The position numbers and the translations under genes were made by a program. Below the pieces are notes generated by a model that saw nothing but the letters and a program-made list of their open reading frames with translations, was not told where the DNA came from and made no database searches. DNA of 64,000 nt. Origin: an uncultured Clostridia bacterium. GTDB lineage: Bacteria > Bacillota > Clostridia > Oscillospirales > Acutalibacteraceae. Location: positions 51,762-115,761 of the forward strand of contig CAMHQC010000003.1 of the NCBI GenBank assembly GCA_946187325.1. The letters are read 5' to 3'. Shown piece after piece: positions 15,872 through 24,224 of the stretch; within the stretch, counting starts at the first letter, position 1, and every line of letters starts with the position of its first letter.

Positions 15872-17059
15872 TTACTCTACAGTTACGTCTACGTAAACAA
15901 CGCCTGTTGTGAGCTTGTTGCCAAACTCTTTGCCTGCTAAAACGCATACGTTGTTGTAAAGCTCGGTTGTGAGACCCTCTTTCTTGAGTTCAACCTTGAT
16001 TGTTCCTGTTGAGGGACCGGGAGCTACAGGAGTGATAATGCCGTCAGTAACGTTTACGTACTTAGCGCTTTCCTCGTCAATTGTGATAGCGTAATCGTCC
16101 TTTTTGAGTTTGTCTGTAATCGCTTTACCGGCGACGTATGAATCGTAGGCGCCGTCCGCATTCTTTTTAAGTGTGATGAATACGTGGAGATTACCGTCTT
16201 CGTCGGTCTTATAGCTTCCGTCGGGAATATTAACGAAAGTAACATCACCTACAGGTAACATAGTATCGCCTTTAGCGACAACAGTGTACGAAAACGCGTT
16301 GGGGTTAACTCCGATAGTATCTGTGAAAGTTGTTCCTGTAGTAGAGCCGACCTTGATAGGAACATCTATGCCTGCGGTCACTACGAAAATATCGTAACTC
16401 TTAGCGCCGTTAGCCTTTTCCCAGTTAAGAACTACCTTATCTCCTTCAACCTTATATGTTACAAGGAGAGGCTCCTGCATAATTTCAACCTTTACTGTAG
16501 CCGAGAATACGGAAGTTGACTTACCGTTAACAGCCTTAATCTTATAGGAATAAGTCTTTTGGGGAGTAACCTTTGTATCTCTGTACTTAAACTTAGTTGT
16601 TGTGGCAATCTTTTTAGAGTCGCGGTAAATATAGAACTTCTTAGCTCCGTAAACCTTTGCCCACTCTAACTCAGCGCCGTAGTTAACCGTACCCCAAGAC
16701 TTAAATGTCGGTTTTGCGAGTCTTACAATTTTAACGGATTTGGATTTTTTACTAACCTTTTTGCCCTTTACAGCTCTTACGCTGAACCTGTAAGTCTTAC
16801 CGTTTACGTATTTCTTGAGTGTGTAAGATCTTTTCTTAGTTGTTTTAATCTTTTTCTTACCACGGAAAACCTGGTACTTTTTAGCGCCCTTTACTTTTTT
16901 CCATGTGATTTTAATTCCCTTTGCCTTATTAACAGCTTTAACGCCTGTAGGCTTCTTTACCTTAGAGGCAGCGGAAACCGAAGCGGTTCCGACAGCTAAT
17001 GTGGAAGCAGCCATCATAGCGGCAAGAGAAATACTTGCGATTCTTGTTGATTTCTTCAT
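15872..17059 (-). CDS. Secreted fibronectin type III repeat protein, paralog of preceding
   Basis: This encodes 395 residues with the same plan as the 14520 gene. The signal peptides are almost identical (MKKSTRIAS, ending V-S-A-A). Three Lys-rich Fn3-like units come next, then a C-terminal domain with K-Y-V-N-V-T-D-G-I-I-T-P-V-A-P-G, again BIG2-like. Both proteins share a conserved C-terminal block ending F-G-N-K-L-T-T-G-x-x-x-V-D-V-T-V. The two genes are in tandem, each with its own promoter and terminator, so they are a recent duplication expressed separately. It is probably a secreted or cell-surface adhesive protein; the ligand is unknown. Confidence 0.85.
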   Translation of the reverse strand: MKKSTRIASISLAAMMAASTLAVGTASVSAASKVKKPTGVKAVNKAKGIKITWKKVKGAKKYQVFRGKKKIKTTKKRSYTLKKYVNGKTYRFSVRAVKGKKVSKKSKSVKIVRLAKPTFKSWGTVNYGAELEWAKVYGAKKFYIYRDSKKIATTTKFKYRDTKVTPQKTYSYKIKAVNGKSTSVFSATVKVEIMQEPLLVTYKVEGDKVVLNWEKANGAKSYDIFVVTAGIDVPIKVGSTTGTTFTDTIGVNPNAFSYTVVAKGDTMLPVGDVTFVNIPDGSYKTDEDGNLHVFITLKKNADGAYDSYVAGKAITDKLKKDDYAITIDEESAKYVNVTDGIITPVAPGPSTGTIKVELKKEGLTTELYNNVCVLAGKEFGNKLTTGVVYVDVTVE

Positions 17060-17090
17060 TGTCAGTCCTCCTATACCAAACGTACAAATA

Positions 17091-17099
17091 ATTATACCA
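17091..17099 (-). promoter_or_regulatory. Extended -10 promoter for the Fn3 gene at 15872
   Basis: The minus strand reads TGGTATAAT, an extended -10 box, about 32 nt before the ATG at 17059. The -35 region is weak. Confidence 0.45.
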
Positions 17100-17160
17100 T
17101 ACTATAGCGCATTCTTGCTATCGGCAATTTCTACAAAAATACACGAAATTTATGTGCGAA

Positions 17161-17952
17161 TTAGCTAAATACAGAAATGGTATCTTTAACCGCCGAAGGT
17201 TTTACATCTTTATCGTCGGTATCGGTCAAAAGCTCGAAGGTGTTTTTGATAGCGGTTGAGCCCGATTCTTTGACCTTAAACTCGGCGGTATATACAGTGC
17301 CTCCCGAGGTAAAATCCATACCTGTTATAACGGAAGCGTTGTAATAAATCTTATTACCCTTGTTATTCACTATACCCGTGGTTGATTTTGCGGATGTACA
17401 ACTGAGATAATCCGAATCGAAGGTTGAGTAGCCCTGATAGTTTTCGAGAGCTTTAGACGACTTGAGGTTGAGCGTCACGCTTATAGTATCGCCTACGTAA
17501 CAAGCGGTTCCGTTGATAACGCATTTTTCACTCGATTTATGCTTAGTATTCTTTTTAGGCGTAATTACGCTGACCTTAGCGGGATTATCTCCTGCGCTCG
17601 AGCGGGTTACTGTTTTGGAAGAGGTCGTTTTGCTCTTGGTTTTTTTATCGGCACTTTTTGCCGGTTTAGAAGCCGGAGCGGTTTTGTCCGAAGAAGCTTT
17701 CGATTCCTTTTTTTCGGATTTTGAGATTATTTTTTCGGTAGCCGCGTGTTCGACAGTAGTTTCAGGGATAGCGGTAGTTACTATTTTTATCGTAGTATGG
17801 GTAGTATTTGTGGCTTCGTAGTTAGCTTTATTGACGTTGCTTATTACCAGATAAGCGCCTACGCCTATTACCGCCGCCATAAGTACGCCGAGTATTGTTA
17901 AGGTTACTTTTTCAGCTGTTGTGAATTTTCTTCTTTTCATTTTAATTGCCAT
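17161..17952 (-). CDS. Membrane-anchored protein with cohesin-like domain
   Basis: This encodes 263 residues. A basic cytoplasmic start (KRRKF) is followed by a membrane helix at about 16-38, a Ser/Thr/Lys/Ala-rich linker at about 50-130, and an external beta-rich domain at about 130-263. The external domain has V-G-D-T-I-S-V-T-L-N-L and Y-Q-G-Y-S-T-F-D-S-D-Y-L, the pattern of the cohesin/CBM2-related fold. Two cysteines (in E-K-C-V-I-N-G-T-A-C) could form a disulphide. True cohesins bind dockerins in cellulosomes, but no dockerin or scaffoldin is visible nearby. The binding function is therefore inferred from fold resemblance only. Confidence 0.6.
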   Translation of the reverse strand: MAIKMKRRKFTTAEKVTLTILGVLMAAVIGVGAYLVISNVNKANYEATNTTHTTIKIVTTAIPETTVEHAATEKIISKSEKKESKASSDKTAPASKPAKSADKKTKSKTTSSKTVTRSSAGDNPAKVSVITPKKNTKHKSSEKCVINGTACYVGDTISVTLNLKSSKALENYQGYSTFDSDYLSCTSAKSTTGIVNNKGNKIYYNASVITGMDFTSGGTVYTAEFKVKESGSTAIKNTFELLTDTDDKDVKPSAVKDTISVFS

Positions 17953-17980
17953 AGCCTTTCTGTGACTTTATAACTCTTGA

Positions 17981-18009
17981 ATTATACCACCAATAAAGTT
18001 ATTATTCAA
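17981..18009 (-). promoter_or_regulatory. Promoter for cohesin-like gene
   Basis: TTGAAT (18009-18004) and TATAAT (17986-17981) are separated by 17 nt on the minus strand. This lies 28 nt upstream of the ATG at 17952 and is back-to-back with the promoter of the next gene. Confidence 0.65.
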
Positions 18010-18048
18010 CAAAAAAGTAAAAAACAGTAGATATTACAAGTGAAAATG

Positions 18049-18057
18049 TGATATAAT
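18049..18057 (+). promoter_or_regulatory. Extended -10 promoter for the LOG-family gene
   Basis: TGATATAAT is an extended -10 element 40 nt upstream of the ATG at 18098. No convincing -35 box is seen. Confidence 0.5.
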
Positions 18058-18097
18058 CAAAGTGTTAACGATTAATAATAAAAGGGAATGACTGTTT

Positions 18098-18661
18098 ATG
18101 AACATTTGCGTTTACTGCGCGTCCAGCGAAAAAATAGATAAAACCTACTTAGCCGCGGGCGAAGAACTCGGCGAAACTTTAGCCGAACGAGGACACACGC
18201 TCATTTTCGGCGCGGGTAAATTCGGAGTAATGGGAGCCGCCGCCAGAGGCGCTAAACGTAAGGGCGGCAATATCATCGGTATTATCCCGAGGTTTTTTGA
18301 CGCTGTAGACGTTATGTTTACCGACTGTAAAATAATAAAAACAGACACCATGCGAGAACGCAAACATCTTATGGAAACAAACAGCGACGCTTTTATTATG
18401 ATGCCCGGCGGAATAGGAACCTTCGAGGAGTTTTTCGAGATTCTTACGCTCAGACAGCTTGACCGCCACAGAAAGCCGATAGCGGTTTACAACGTAAACG
18501 GCTATTACGACAGTATGATAAATATGCTTGAGAACGCCGTAAACGAAGGCTTTATGTCGGAAAAATGTATGAAGCTGTTTTTTGTAAGCGACAGCCAAAA
18601 CGATATTTTCGATTACCTCGACAACTACAGCCCGTTTGTTTACGATAAATACGAAAGGTAA
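18098..18661 (+). CDS. LOG-family nucleotide 5'-monophosphate phosphoribohydrolase
   Basis: This encodes 187 residues, the usual length of the LOG family (TIGR00730). An N-terminal Rossmann-like strand (N-I-C-V-Y-C-A-S-S) is followed by G-A-G-K-F-G-V-M-G-A, R-E-R-K-H (conserved R and K), and the diagnostic P-G-G-I-G-T-F-E-E motif at about 106-114. Family members release the base from nucleoside monophosphates, as in cytokinin activation; many bacterial members have no settled role. It is soluble and cytoplasmic. The next small gene follows after 9 nt and is probably in the same transcript. Confidence 0.88.
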   Translation: MNICVYCASSEKIDKTYLAAGEELGETLAERGHTLIFGAGKFGVMGAAARGAKRKGGNIIGIIPRFFDAVDVMFTDCKIIKTDTMRERKHLMETNSDAFIMMPGGIGTFEEFFEILTLRQLDRHRKPIAVYNVNGYYDSMINMLENAVNEGFMSEKCMKLFFVSDSQNDIFDYLDNYSPFVYDKYER

Positions 18662-18670
18662 GGTGTAAAT

Positions 18671-18844
18671 GTGACCGATTGCGAGCACTGCGCTCATTAT
18701 ATTTACGATGATGAGTACGAATGCTATATATGCGATATAAATTTAGACGAGGACGAGATGGCGAGGTTTATAACGGGAACCGTTCGCGACTGCCATTATT
18801 TCAATCTTTACGACGAATATAAAATCGTAGAAAAACAAAATTAA
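18671..18844 (+). CDS. Small DUF6472-like Cys-containing protein
   Basis: This 57-residue protein starts with GTG. It begins T-D-C-E-H-C-A-H-Y and contains E-C-Y-I-C-D-I-N-L-D-E-D-E-M and R-D-C-H-Y-F. The five cysteines, in two C-x2-C pairs plus one, suggest metal binding. The sequence matches my memory of the clostridial DUF6472 family, whose function is unknown. It starts 9 nt after the stop of the LOG gene with an AAGG site, and a terminator overlaps its stop codon, so the two form a bicistronic unit. Confidence 0.75.
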   Translation: MTDCEHCAHYIYDDEYECYICDINLDEDEMARFITGTVRDCHYFNLYDEYKIVEKQN

Positions 18845-18881
18845 TCCGAAAGAAAGCTTACGTTTTCTTTCGGATATTTTT
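18844..18881. terminator. Terminator shared by two convergent small genes
   Basis: ATCCGAAAGAAA (18844-18855) pairs with TTTCTTTCGGAT (18864-18875), followed by ATTTTT. It overlaps the last bases of both the DUF6472-like gene and the 42-residue minus-strand gene. Confidence 0.75.
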
Positions 18882-18986
18882 CATCATCTCTTTCATATCT
18901 CTGTCCGCTTTAGCTCCCGCGATTACACAGGCGTAGAGCAGTAAGATAACAAATATAATTCCCACCATTAATATCCACCACAACAT
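18858..18986 (-). CDS. Small 42-residue single-pass membrane protein
   Basis: The ORF reads M-L-W-W-I-L-M-V-G-I-I-F-V-I-L-L-L-Y-A-C, then a charged C-terminal half with K-A-D-R-D-M-K-E-M-M-K and R-K-K-T. One membrane helix followed by a basic/acidic tail is typical of short uncharacterised clostridial proteins. An AGGTGA site lies 4 nt before the ATG, and a TATAAT lies about 20 nt further upstream. It is missed by length cut-offs. The function is unknown. Confidence 0.55.
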   Translation of the reverse strand: MLWWILMVGIIFVILLLYACVIAGAKADRDMKEMMKNIRKKT

Positions 18987-19047
18987 ACAATCACCTATAC
19001 TCAATTATATGAATATTTTTAACGGAATATTATTTTTTATCCGCTAC

Positions 19048-19076
19048 TTGCGCGCAATCGCCGGATTATGTATAAT
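19048..19076 (+). promoter_or_regulatory. Promoter for the nucleotidyltransferase gene
   Basis: TTGCGC (19048-19053) and TATAAT (19071-19076) are 17 nt apart. An in-frame ATG at 19068 lies inside this promoter, which argues for the ATG at 19095 as the true start. Confidence 0.5.
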
Positions 19077-19094
19077 AGAGACGGGGCAAACATA

Positions 19095-20216
19095 ATGAAT
19101 TATTTAGTTAACTCGGAACAAAAAATTAATAATATAAAATACGCGCTCTCCTTAGTTTCTTCCGTCGTAAACGAAACAGACCCTAAAGAACCTGACTTTG
19201 CGCCCGACTGGAATTTTATTTTCAATTTCACTAACGCGCATTATATTAACAACACCGTTTTTTACGCAATCGAAAAGCTAAAAAACAAGCCCGAACCCGT
19301 CCTGTATAAAAAATGGAGAGATAATCGAAACAAGTGTATTCACCGGAATATGATACAACGTCAGGAATTCGCGGCGGTATGTTCCTGCCTCGACAAAAAC
19401 GATATTGAGTATATGAACGTAAAGGGCTTTTCGGTAAGCACTCTGTACCCCGACGAAGCTATGCGGTATACGGGAGATTTGGATATACTCATAAAAGACA
19501 GGCGCGAGGACGCGGTTAAGCTTCTGCTCGAGATGGGTTATACCCTTAAAGAAAACGGAATCGACTACGACAAGCCTCTCGTAAAACCGCCGTTTATGGT
19601 AATTGAACTTCACAACAGCTTGTTCCCGTTGCACTCGCCGTACCGCTCAAATTTCGAGGATGTTTTTTCGAAAGCGTCCAAAAAAGAAAACCGCTACAAA
19701 ATGAGCGGAGAGGATTTTTATGTTTACGAAACCGCTCATCTTTACAAGCATTTCTCGGGCAGCGGTACCGGAATAAGGTCGATAATAGACTTTTATCTTA
19801 TAAACAAAAAGCTCTTGCCCATGCTCGACAATAATATAGTTAAGGCTAAGCTTCAAGAATTGGAGCTTGAAGATTTTTCGGGTAAGATCGCAAATTTAGC
19901 AAAAAAATGGTTTGAGGCAGAGGATTATAACGAGTTCTCGGACGTCGAGAAATATATATTCACGAGTGGTTTATACGGCACAAAAGAACATTCCGTAAAG
20001 AATAAAATCGAAGCTAAATCCGACTCCGAATATATACGCGCGAGGTTGTTTCCGCCGAAAGAATTAATGTATGAGATTTTTCCTACTCTTCAAAAACGCC
20101 CTTTTCTCCTACCGTTTTACTACACTCTAAGATTTTTCAGAGGAGCTTTTTTAAAACGAAAAAAACTAAAAAGCGAATACAAAATACTTAAAAGCACAAG
20201 AAAGCGCGCGCATTAG
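19095..20216 (+). CDS. Uncharacterised nucleotidyltransferase (NTP_transf_5-like)
   Basis: This encodes 373 residues. It contains Y-T-G-D-L-D-I-L-I at about 130, the G-D-x-D metal-binding pattern of the polymerase-beta-like nucleotidyltransferase fold, followed by L-L-L-E-M-G-Y and by I-E-L-H as in NTP_transf_5 proteins. The C-terminal half is helical and basic, ending in Lys/Arg-rich residues. Members of this family often accompany polysaccharide loci, and here the capsule operon converges on it from the right. The substrate is unknown. Confidence 0.75.
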   Translation: MNYLVNSEQKINNIKYALSLVSSVVNETDPKEPDFAPDWNFIFNFTNAHYINNTVFYAIEKLKNKPEPVLYKKWRDNRNKCIHRNMIQRQEFAAVCSCLDKNDIEYMNVKGFSVSTLYPDEAMRYTGDLDILIKDRREDAVKLLLEMGYTLKENGIDYDKPLVKPPFMVIELHNSLFPLHSPYRSNFEDVFSKASKKENRYKMSGEDFYVYETAHLYKHFSGSGTGIRSIIDFYLINKKLLPMLDNNIVKAKLQELELEDFSGKIANLAKKWFEAEDYNEFSDVEKYIFTSGLYGTKEHSVKNKIEAKSDSEYIRARLFPPKELMYEIFPTLQKRPFLLPFYYTLRFFRGAFLKRKKLKSEYKILKSTRKRAH

Positions 20217-20240
20217 GCGCGGCCGCTTTCGTATAGTTAT

Positions 20241-20271
20241 CGCTCGTGCGCCCGCGGGGCGCAACTGAGCG
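20241..20271. other. GC-rich perfect hairpin
   Basis: The inner arms TGCGCCC (20247-20253) and GGGCGCA (20257-20263) lie inside outer arms CGCTC (20241-20245) and GAGCG (20267-20271). It is GC-rich in an AT-rich gap. No good U-tract follows, so its role is uncertain; it begins 25 nt past the stop of the nucleotidyltransferase gene. The rest of the gap to 20383 shows nothing else. Confidence 0.45.
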
Positions 20272-20383
20272 GACAATACAATTTATTTTTGCTTTATAGG
20301 AGTTTCTGTTCTTGCAATTATCAGTAATATTGCAAAGTGTGTTTTAGCACAGCGTTAGAAAGTAGTTTCATATAAAGTAAAAA

Positions 20384-20416
20384 ACGAGACCGAAAAATAA
20401 TCGGTCTCGTCTTTAT
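20384..20416. terminator. Bidirectional terminator at the end of the capsule operon
   Basis: ACGAGACCGA (20384-20393) pairs with TCGGTCTCGT (20401-20410). A T-rich run follows on the plus strand and six T residues follow on the minus strand, so it can stop both the nucleotidyltransferase gene and the long minus-strand operon. Confidence 0.8.
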
Positions 20417-20417
20417 T

Positions 20418-21539
20418 TTACAAATTCTTTTCGGCACAGTTTAAGGCGGAAGCGATTACAGCGTCCATATCGTAGTATTTATATTCGCCTAAACGACCGC
20501 CAAAGATTACATTTTCCTCACCCTCGGCGAGTTTTTTATAATCCTCATAGAGCTTGCCGTTTTTCTCGTCGTTAACAGGATAATACGGCTCGTCGCCGAG
20601 CTTCCATTCGGAGCTGTACTCACGGCTGATTACGGTTTTCGGGAGGTCGTTGCCGTTCTCGTCCTTACCGAACTCGAACCATTTATGCTCGATTATTCTT
20701 GTCCAGGGAGTTTCTCGGTCGGTATAGTTAACCGCAGCGTTGCCCTGGAAATTAGGCTTATCCAAAACCTCGTTCTCGAAACGAACCGAGCGGTACTCTA
20801 AGTTTCCGAGTTTATAGCCGAAATAAGCGTCGATAGCACCTGTATAAAGCACCTTATCGGCGAGCTTGTCGAGTTCTTCTTTATTCTTGAGATAATCGAC
20901 GTTAAGTCTAACCTCGATGCCGTCGAGCATATTCTCGACCATCTTAGTATATCCGCCGACGGGAATGCCCTGGTAAAGCGCGTTAAAGTAGTTGTTATCG
21001 AAAGTAAGACGTACAGGCAGACGCTTTATGATAAACGGCGGAAGCTCGGTACAATCCCTGCCCCACTGCTTCTCGGTATAACCCTTGATAAGCTTCTCGT
21101 AGATATCACGTCCGACAAGCGAAATCGCCTGTTCCTCTAAGTTCCGGGGTTCGCCCTTAATCTCCAAGCGCTGTTCGTCAATTTTAGCCTGAGCTTCTTC
21201 GGGAGTAACTACTCCCCACATCTTGTTGAATGTATACATATTGAACGGAAGCGAATAAAGCTCGCCGTTGTAATTCGCTACGGGAGAATTTGTGAAGCGG
21301 TTAAACTCGGCGAATTTAGTTACATAATCCCACACCTGTTTGTTGTTGGTATGGAAAATATGCGCGCCGTATTTATGAACGTTTATGCCCTCGATTTTCT
21401 CGGTATAAACATTACCCGCAATATTAGGACGCTTATCAACAACAAGCACCTTTTTACCTTTAGCCTTAGCCTCGTGAGCGAATACCGCTCCGAAAAGTCC
21501 CGCTCCAACTATTAAATAATCGTACTTTGCGTTTTCCAT
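20418..21539 (-). CDS. glf: UDP-galactopyranose mutase
   Basis: This encodes 373 residues, the normal length of bacterial Glf. It interconverts UDP-galactopyranose and UDP-galactofuranose using reduced FAD. The N-terminal FAD site is Y-L-I-V-G-A-G-L-F-G-A-V-F-A, and further signatures include H-K-Y-G-A-H-I-F-H-T-N and R-L-P-V-R-L-T-F-D-N-N-Y-F. It is the last gene of the capsule operon, 2 nt after the SDR gene. It implies galactofuranose in the polymer; a GT acting on UDP-Galf should be among the upstream transferases but cannot be picked out by eye. Confidence 0.95.
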   Translation of the reverse strand: MENAKYDYLIVGAGLFGAVFAHEAKAKGKKVLVVDKRPNIAGNVYTEKIEGINVHKYGAHIFHTNNKQVWDYVTKFAEFNRFTNSPVANYNGELYSLPFNMYTFNKMWGVVTPEEAQAKIDEQRLEIKGEPRNLEEQAISLVGRDIYEKLIKGYTEKQWGRDCTELPPFIIKRLPVRLTFDNNYFNALYQGIPVGGYTKMVENMLDGIEVRLNVDYLKNKEELDKLADKVLYTGAIDAYFGYKLGNLEYRSVRFENEVLDKPNFQGNAAVNYTDRETPWTRIIEHKWFEFGKDENGNDLPKTVISREYSSEWKLGDEPYYPVNDEKNGKLYEDYKKLAEGEENVIFGGRLGEYKYYDMDAVIASALNCAEKNL

Positions 21540-21541
21540 TT

Positions 21542-22417
21542 TCAGTTATCTCCCCATAAACCTAGACTTCTTCCACCGTCTATAATTATGTTTTGACCTG
21601 TAATATAGGAAGCTTCATCAGACAAAAGATAAGCTATAAGTCCCGCTACATCGTCAGCTTTTCCGCTATGTCCTAAACAATTCACATTCTTATACTGTAC
21701 AGGTTTATTATGATCAAACAATCCCCTGCCTGTCCATCCGGGCGAAACACAGTTTACGGTTATACCGTATTTCCCCATTTCCAATGCAAGTGAACGGGTA
21801 AAGCCTATAATACCGGACTTAGCTGCGGCATAATCTGTCATACCATTTTTTCCCTGAAGTCCTACCACAGACGAAAGGTTAATAATTCTTCCTGCTTTGC
21901 TGTCTTTTATCATTTTTAAAGCGGCGCGTGTACATCGCATTGTTCCTACAAGATTTGTTTCAAGAACATCGTTAATAATACAAAAATCCTGATCTTCATA
22001 TTGCTTCGATTCACCCCGCGCGCTACCGCCGGCGTTATTAATTAAAACATCAATTCCACCGCACTCACCAGCAAAATCTGATAAAGCCTTTTCCACGGAA
22101 TTATCATCGGTAATATCTATTTTTACCGCCTTAGCTTTTCCGCCGTTATTCAAGATATTCTCAACCACAAGGTTCAGTTTCTCCGCGTTTCTTCCGCCTA
22201 CACCAACAATAGCTCCTTCCATCGCTAATCTAAAGCATATTGCACTTCCTATTCCGCCGGAACCTCCTGTTACAAATACTTTTCGTCCATCTAGGCGTTT
22301 TCTATCGCTTAACCTCAACTCGTATCCTGCTTTTCCGCTTTCAGATTGAACGCTTTTTTTTATTTGGTTTTTTACGCTTTTGGGAATAAGTTTTTTTATT
22401 AAAGCTTTTTTTGCCAT
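21542..22417 (-). CDS. Short-chain dehydrogenase/reductase in capsule operon
   Basis: This encodes 291 residues. An extra basic N-terminal stretch of about 45 residues precedes the SDR fold, which starts R-K-V-F-V-T-G-G-S-G-G-I-G-S-A (G-x3-G-x-G cofactor site). L-I-N-N-A-G-G and Y-A-A-A-K (catalytic Tyr and Lys) with the Ser in N-L-S-S-V complete the active site, as in FabG-like enzymes. It starts 4 nt after the MenD-like gene, so the pair is probably functionally linked: the ThDP enzyme may make a keto product that this enzyme reduces. The substrate is not known. Confidence 0.85.
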   Translation of the reverse strand: MAKKALIKKLIPKSVKNQIKKSVQSESGKAGYELRLSDRKRLDGRKVFVTGGSGGIGSAICFRLAMEGAIVGVGGRNAEKLNLVVENILNNGGKAKAVKIDITDDNSVEKALSDFAGECGGIDVLINNAGGSARGESKQYEDQDFCIINDVLETNLVGTMRCTRAALKMIKDSKAGRIINLSSVVGLQGKNGMTDYAAAKSGIIGFTRSLALEMGKYGITVNCVSPGWTGRGLFDHNKPVQYKNVNCLGHSGKADDVAGLIAYLLSDEASYITGQNIIIDGGRSLGLWGDN

Positions 22418-22421
22418 ACAC

Positions 22422-24206
22422 TTAATCCTTTCCCAATATCTTTTTTAAAACTTTTTTCGCGGGTTCAGGGAGTTTCGACGCTGCTTTCGCGGATGCGCTG
22501 ACTCCTTTAAGCTCTCTTGTAAGCTGCAACATTGCGTCCGCGTCGATATCTTTATCGGAAAACGTTTCAATAAGAATAGGAGTATCCGATTCCTCAAAAA
22601 AACCTTCAAAACATTTTTCGAGGCTTTCTTTACTATCAGCTTGTCTGTACTCAAGTCCCGCCGACTCGGCCCAACTTTTAACCTTTGAGGAATGTTCAGC
22701 GGCTATATGGCAGTCAATATTGCTAAATTCTTTTCCTTTTTGATAATAAGGAGCATGGAAAATCGCTCCTCCTGAATTATTCATAACAATGATACGTACA
22801 TTTTTTCCGACATAACGATTCCACAGCGCGTTCATATCGTAGAAAAAGCTTAAATCACCTATTAGCAGAAAGCATAGTTCGTTACATGCGTTTGACTGCC
22901 CGATGAAAGCAGACATAGAACCGTCGATTCCATGAGTACCGCGGTTACAGTAAACTTCTACATCCGACTGTGTGAGAAATGAATTGGCTACGCGAACGCT
23001 GTTACTGTTCGCAAGATGCAGTAGACTGCCCGGTTTAACGCGCGGAATAAACTGCTGAGCAATATATGATTCGGAAAAAGGCAGACAACATTCTTCCGCT
23101 TTTTTACCTGATGTAAGCTTTTCGATTATCTCTGTCCACAATGTGTAGTAGCTGTTATCGGGCTTTGCGGAAAGTTTCTCGGCAATATCCGTGAATGCTC
23201 TGAAAAAAGCTTCGTTACTGAATTCTATAATATCAGTCTGGCATTTAAACGGATCGGACACCATACCGTCCTCGGACACATTCCAATGCCTGAATTGTCC
23301 CGTATAATTCTTCAACCTTGCTTTTATCAATGAAACAGTATGCGTATTCATGGTAATAACAATATCCGGCATAAGTGTTTCCATGGCATCCGCATTTATA
23401 ATGCTATTTAAATTATAAGTAAAAATAGATTTAGAACATCTCAAATTCGATAAAAGATCAACGCTAAAAACACAATTAAAAACTTCCGCAAACCGCTCAA
23501 TCTCTTTTCTTTCGGTTTCGGAAACTGTCCTGTGTTGTCCGTAGAAAATAAGAACCTTTGAATTAAGCAATTCCTTAACCTTAGCTTCCACTACGCTTTG
23601 GGGATCTGTCTCCATCGTTCTGTTGATTTTTAGCGTCTGCGGTAAAGCATTAGCAGAAAAAGAGAAAATTCCGTCTTTTATCGGATAATTATCCTCCACG
23701 GGAAAATTAATATGAACAGGTCCCTTAACTCTATGCTCAAGCTCCAACAACGCTTCATTCACTAAACGAGCGCAATACCACTCATCTTTTTTATCCCGAA
23801 CAATTGGAAGATTCACAGAATATCTTACAGCTTTTCCATAAAGTTGAGGTTGCATAACCATCTGTTCCTCTTGTTGATTTGTATAATAATTATTTCGGTC
23901 GGCTGTCATTACAAGAAGCGGAAGCTGCTGATAATAGGCTTCGTTCACTGCGGAAAGGTAGTTGCACGCAGCGGTACCCGATGTACACACTATACCCACA
24001 GGACTACCTAACTTTTCGATTAATCCCAAAGCAAAAAACGAAGCGCTTCTTTCGTCTACGACAGAATAAGTTGTAAAAAAGTCATCATTTTCAACCGAAA
24101 ATACAAATGGTATATGGCGGGTTCCTGCGGAAATAACGATATGCTTAATTTTGTACTGTTTGAGAAGCGATATTAGAATAGACACATTTTTTAAATCAGT
24201 ATACAT
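22422..24206 (-). CDS. MenD-like thiamine-diphosphate enzyme in capsule operon
   Basis: This encodes 594 residues, close to MenD length. The N-terminus has S-A-G-T-R-H-I-P and V-D-E-R-S-A-S-F-F-A-L-G (Glu52 matches the catalytic Glu), then C-T-S-G-T-A-A-C-N-Y and T-A-D-R-N. The C-terminal ThDP-binding part has N-R-G-T-H-G-I-D-G and G-D-L-S-F-F-Y-D-M-N with N-N-S-G-G-A-I-F. These are MenD hallmarks, but no other menaquinone genes are present and it sits in a surface-polysaccharide operon beside an SDR. It may carry out a carboligation that builds an unusual sugar substituent; this is inference. A horizontally acquired MenD is the alternative. Confidence 0.8.
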   Translation of the reverse strand: MYTDLKNVSILISLLKQYKIKHIVISAGTRHIPFVFSVENDDFFTTYSVVDERSASFFALGLIEKLGSPVGIVCTSGTAACNYLSAVNEAYYQQLPLLVMTADRNNYYTNQQEEQMVMQPQLYGKAVRYSVNLPIVRDKKDEWYCARLVNEALLELEHRVKGPVHINFPVEDNYPIKDGIFSFSANALPQTLKINRTMETDPQSVVEAKVKELLNSKVLIFYGQHRTVSETERKEIERFAEVFNCVFSVDLLSNLRCSKSIFTYNLNSIINADAMETLMPDIVITMNTHTVSLIKARLKNYTGQFRHWNVSEDGMVSDPFKCQTDIIEFSNEAFFRAFTDIAEKLSAKPDNSYYTLWTEIIEKLTSGKKAEECCLPFSESYIAQQFIPRVKPGSLLHLANSNSVRVANSFLTQSDVEVYCNRGTHGIDGSMSAFIGQSNACNELCFLLIGDLSFFYDMNALWNRYVGKNVRIIVMNNSGGAIFHAPYYQKGKEFSNIDCHIAAEHSSKVKSWAESAGLEYRQADSKESLEKCFEGFFEESDTPILIETFSDKDIDADAMLQLTRELKGVSASAKAASKLPEPAKKVLKKILGKD

Positions 24207-24224
24207 AATTACAACTCCATATAA

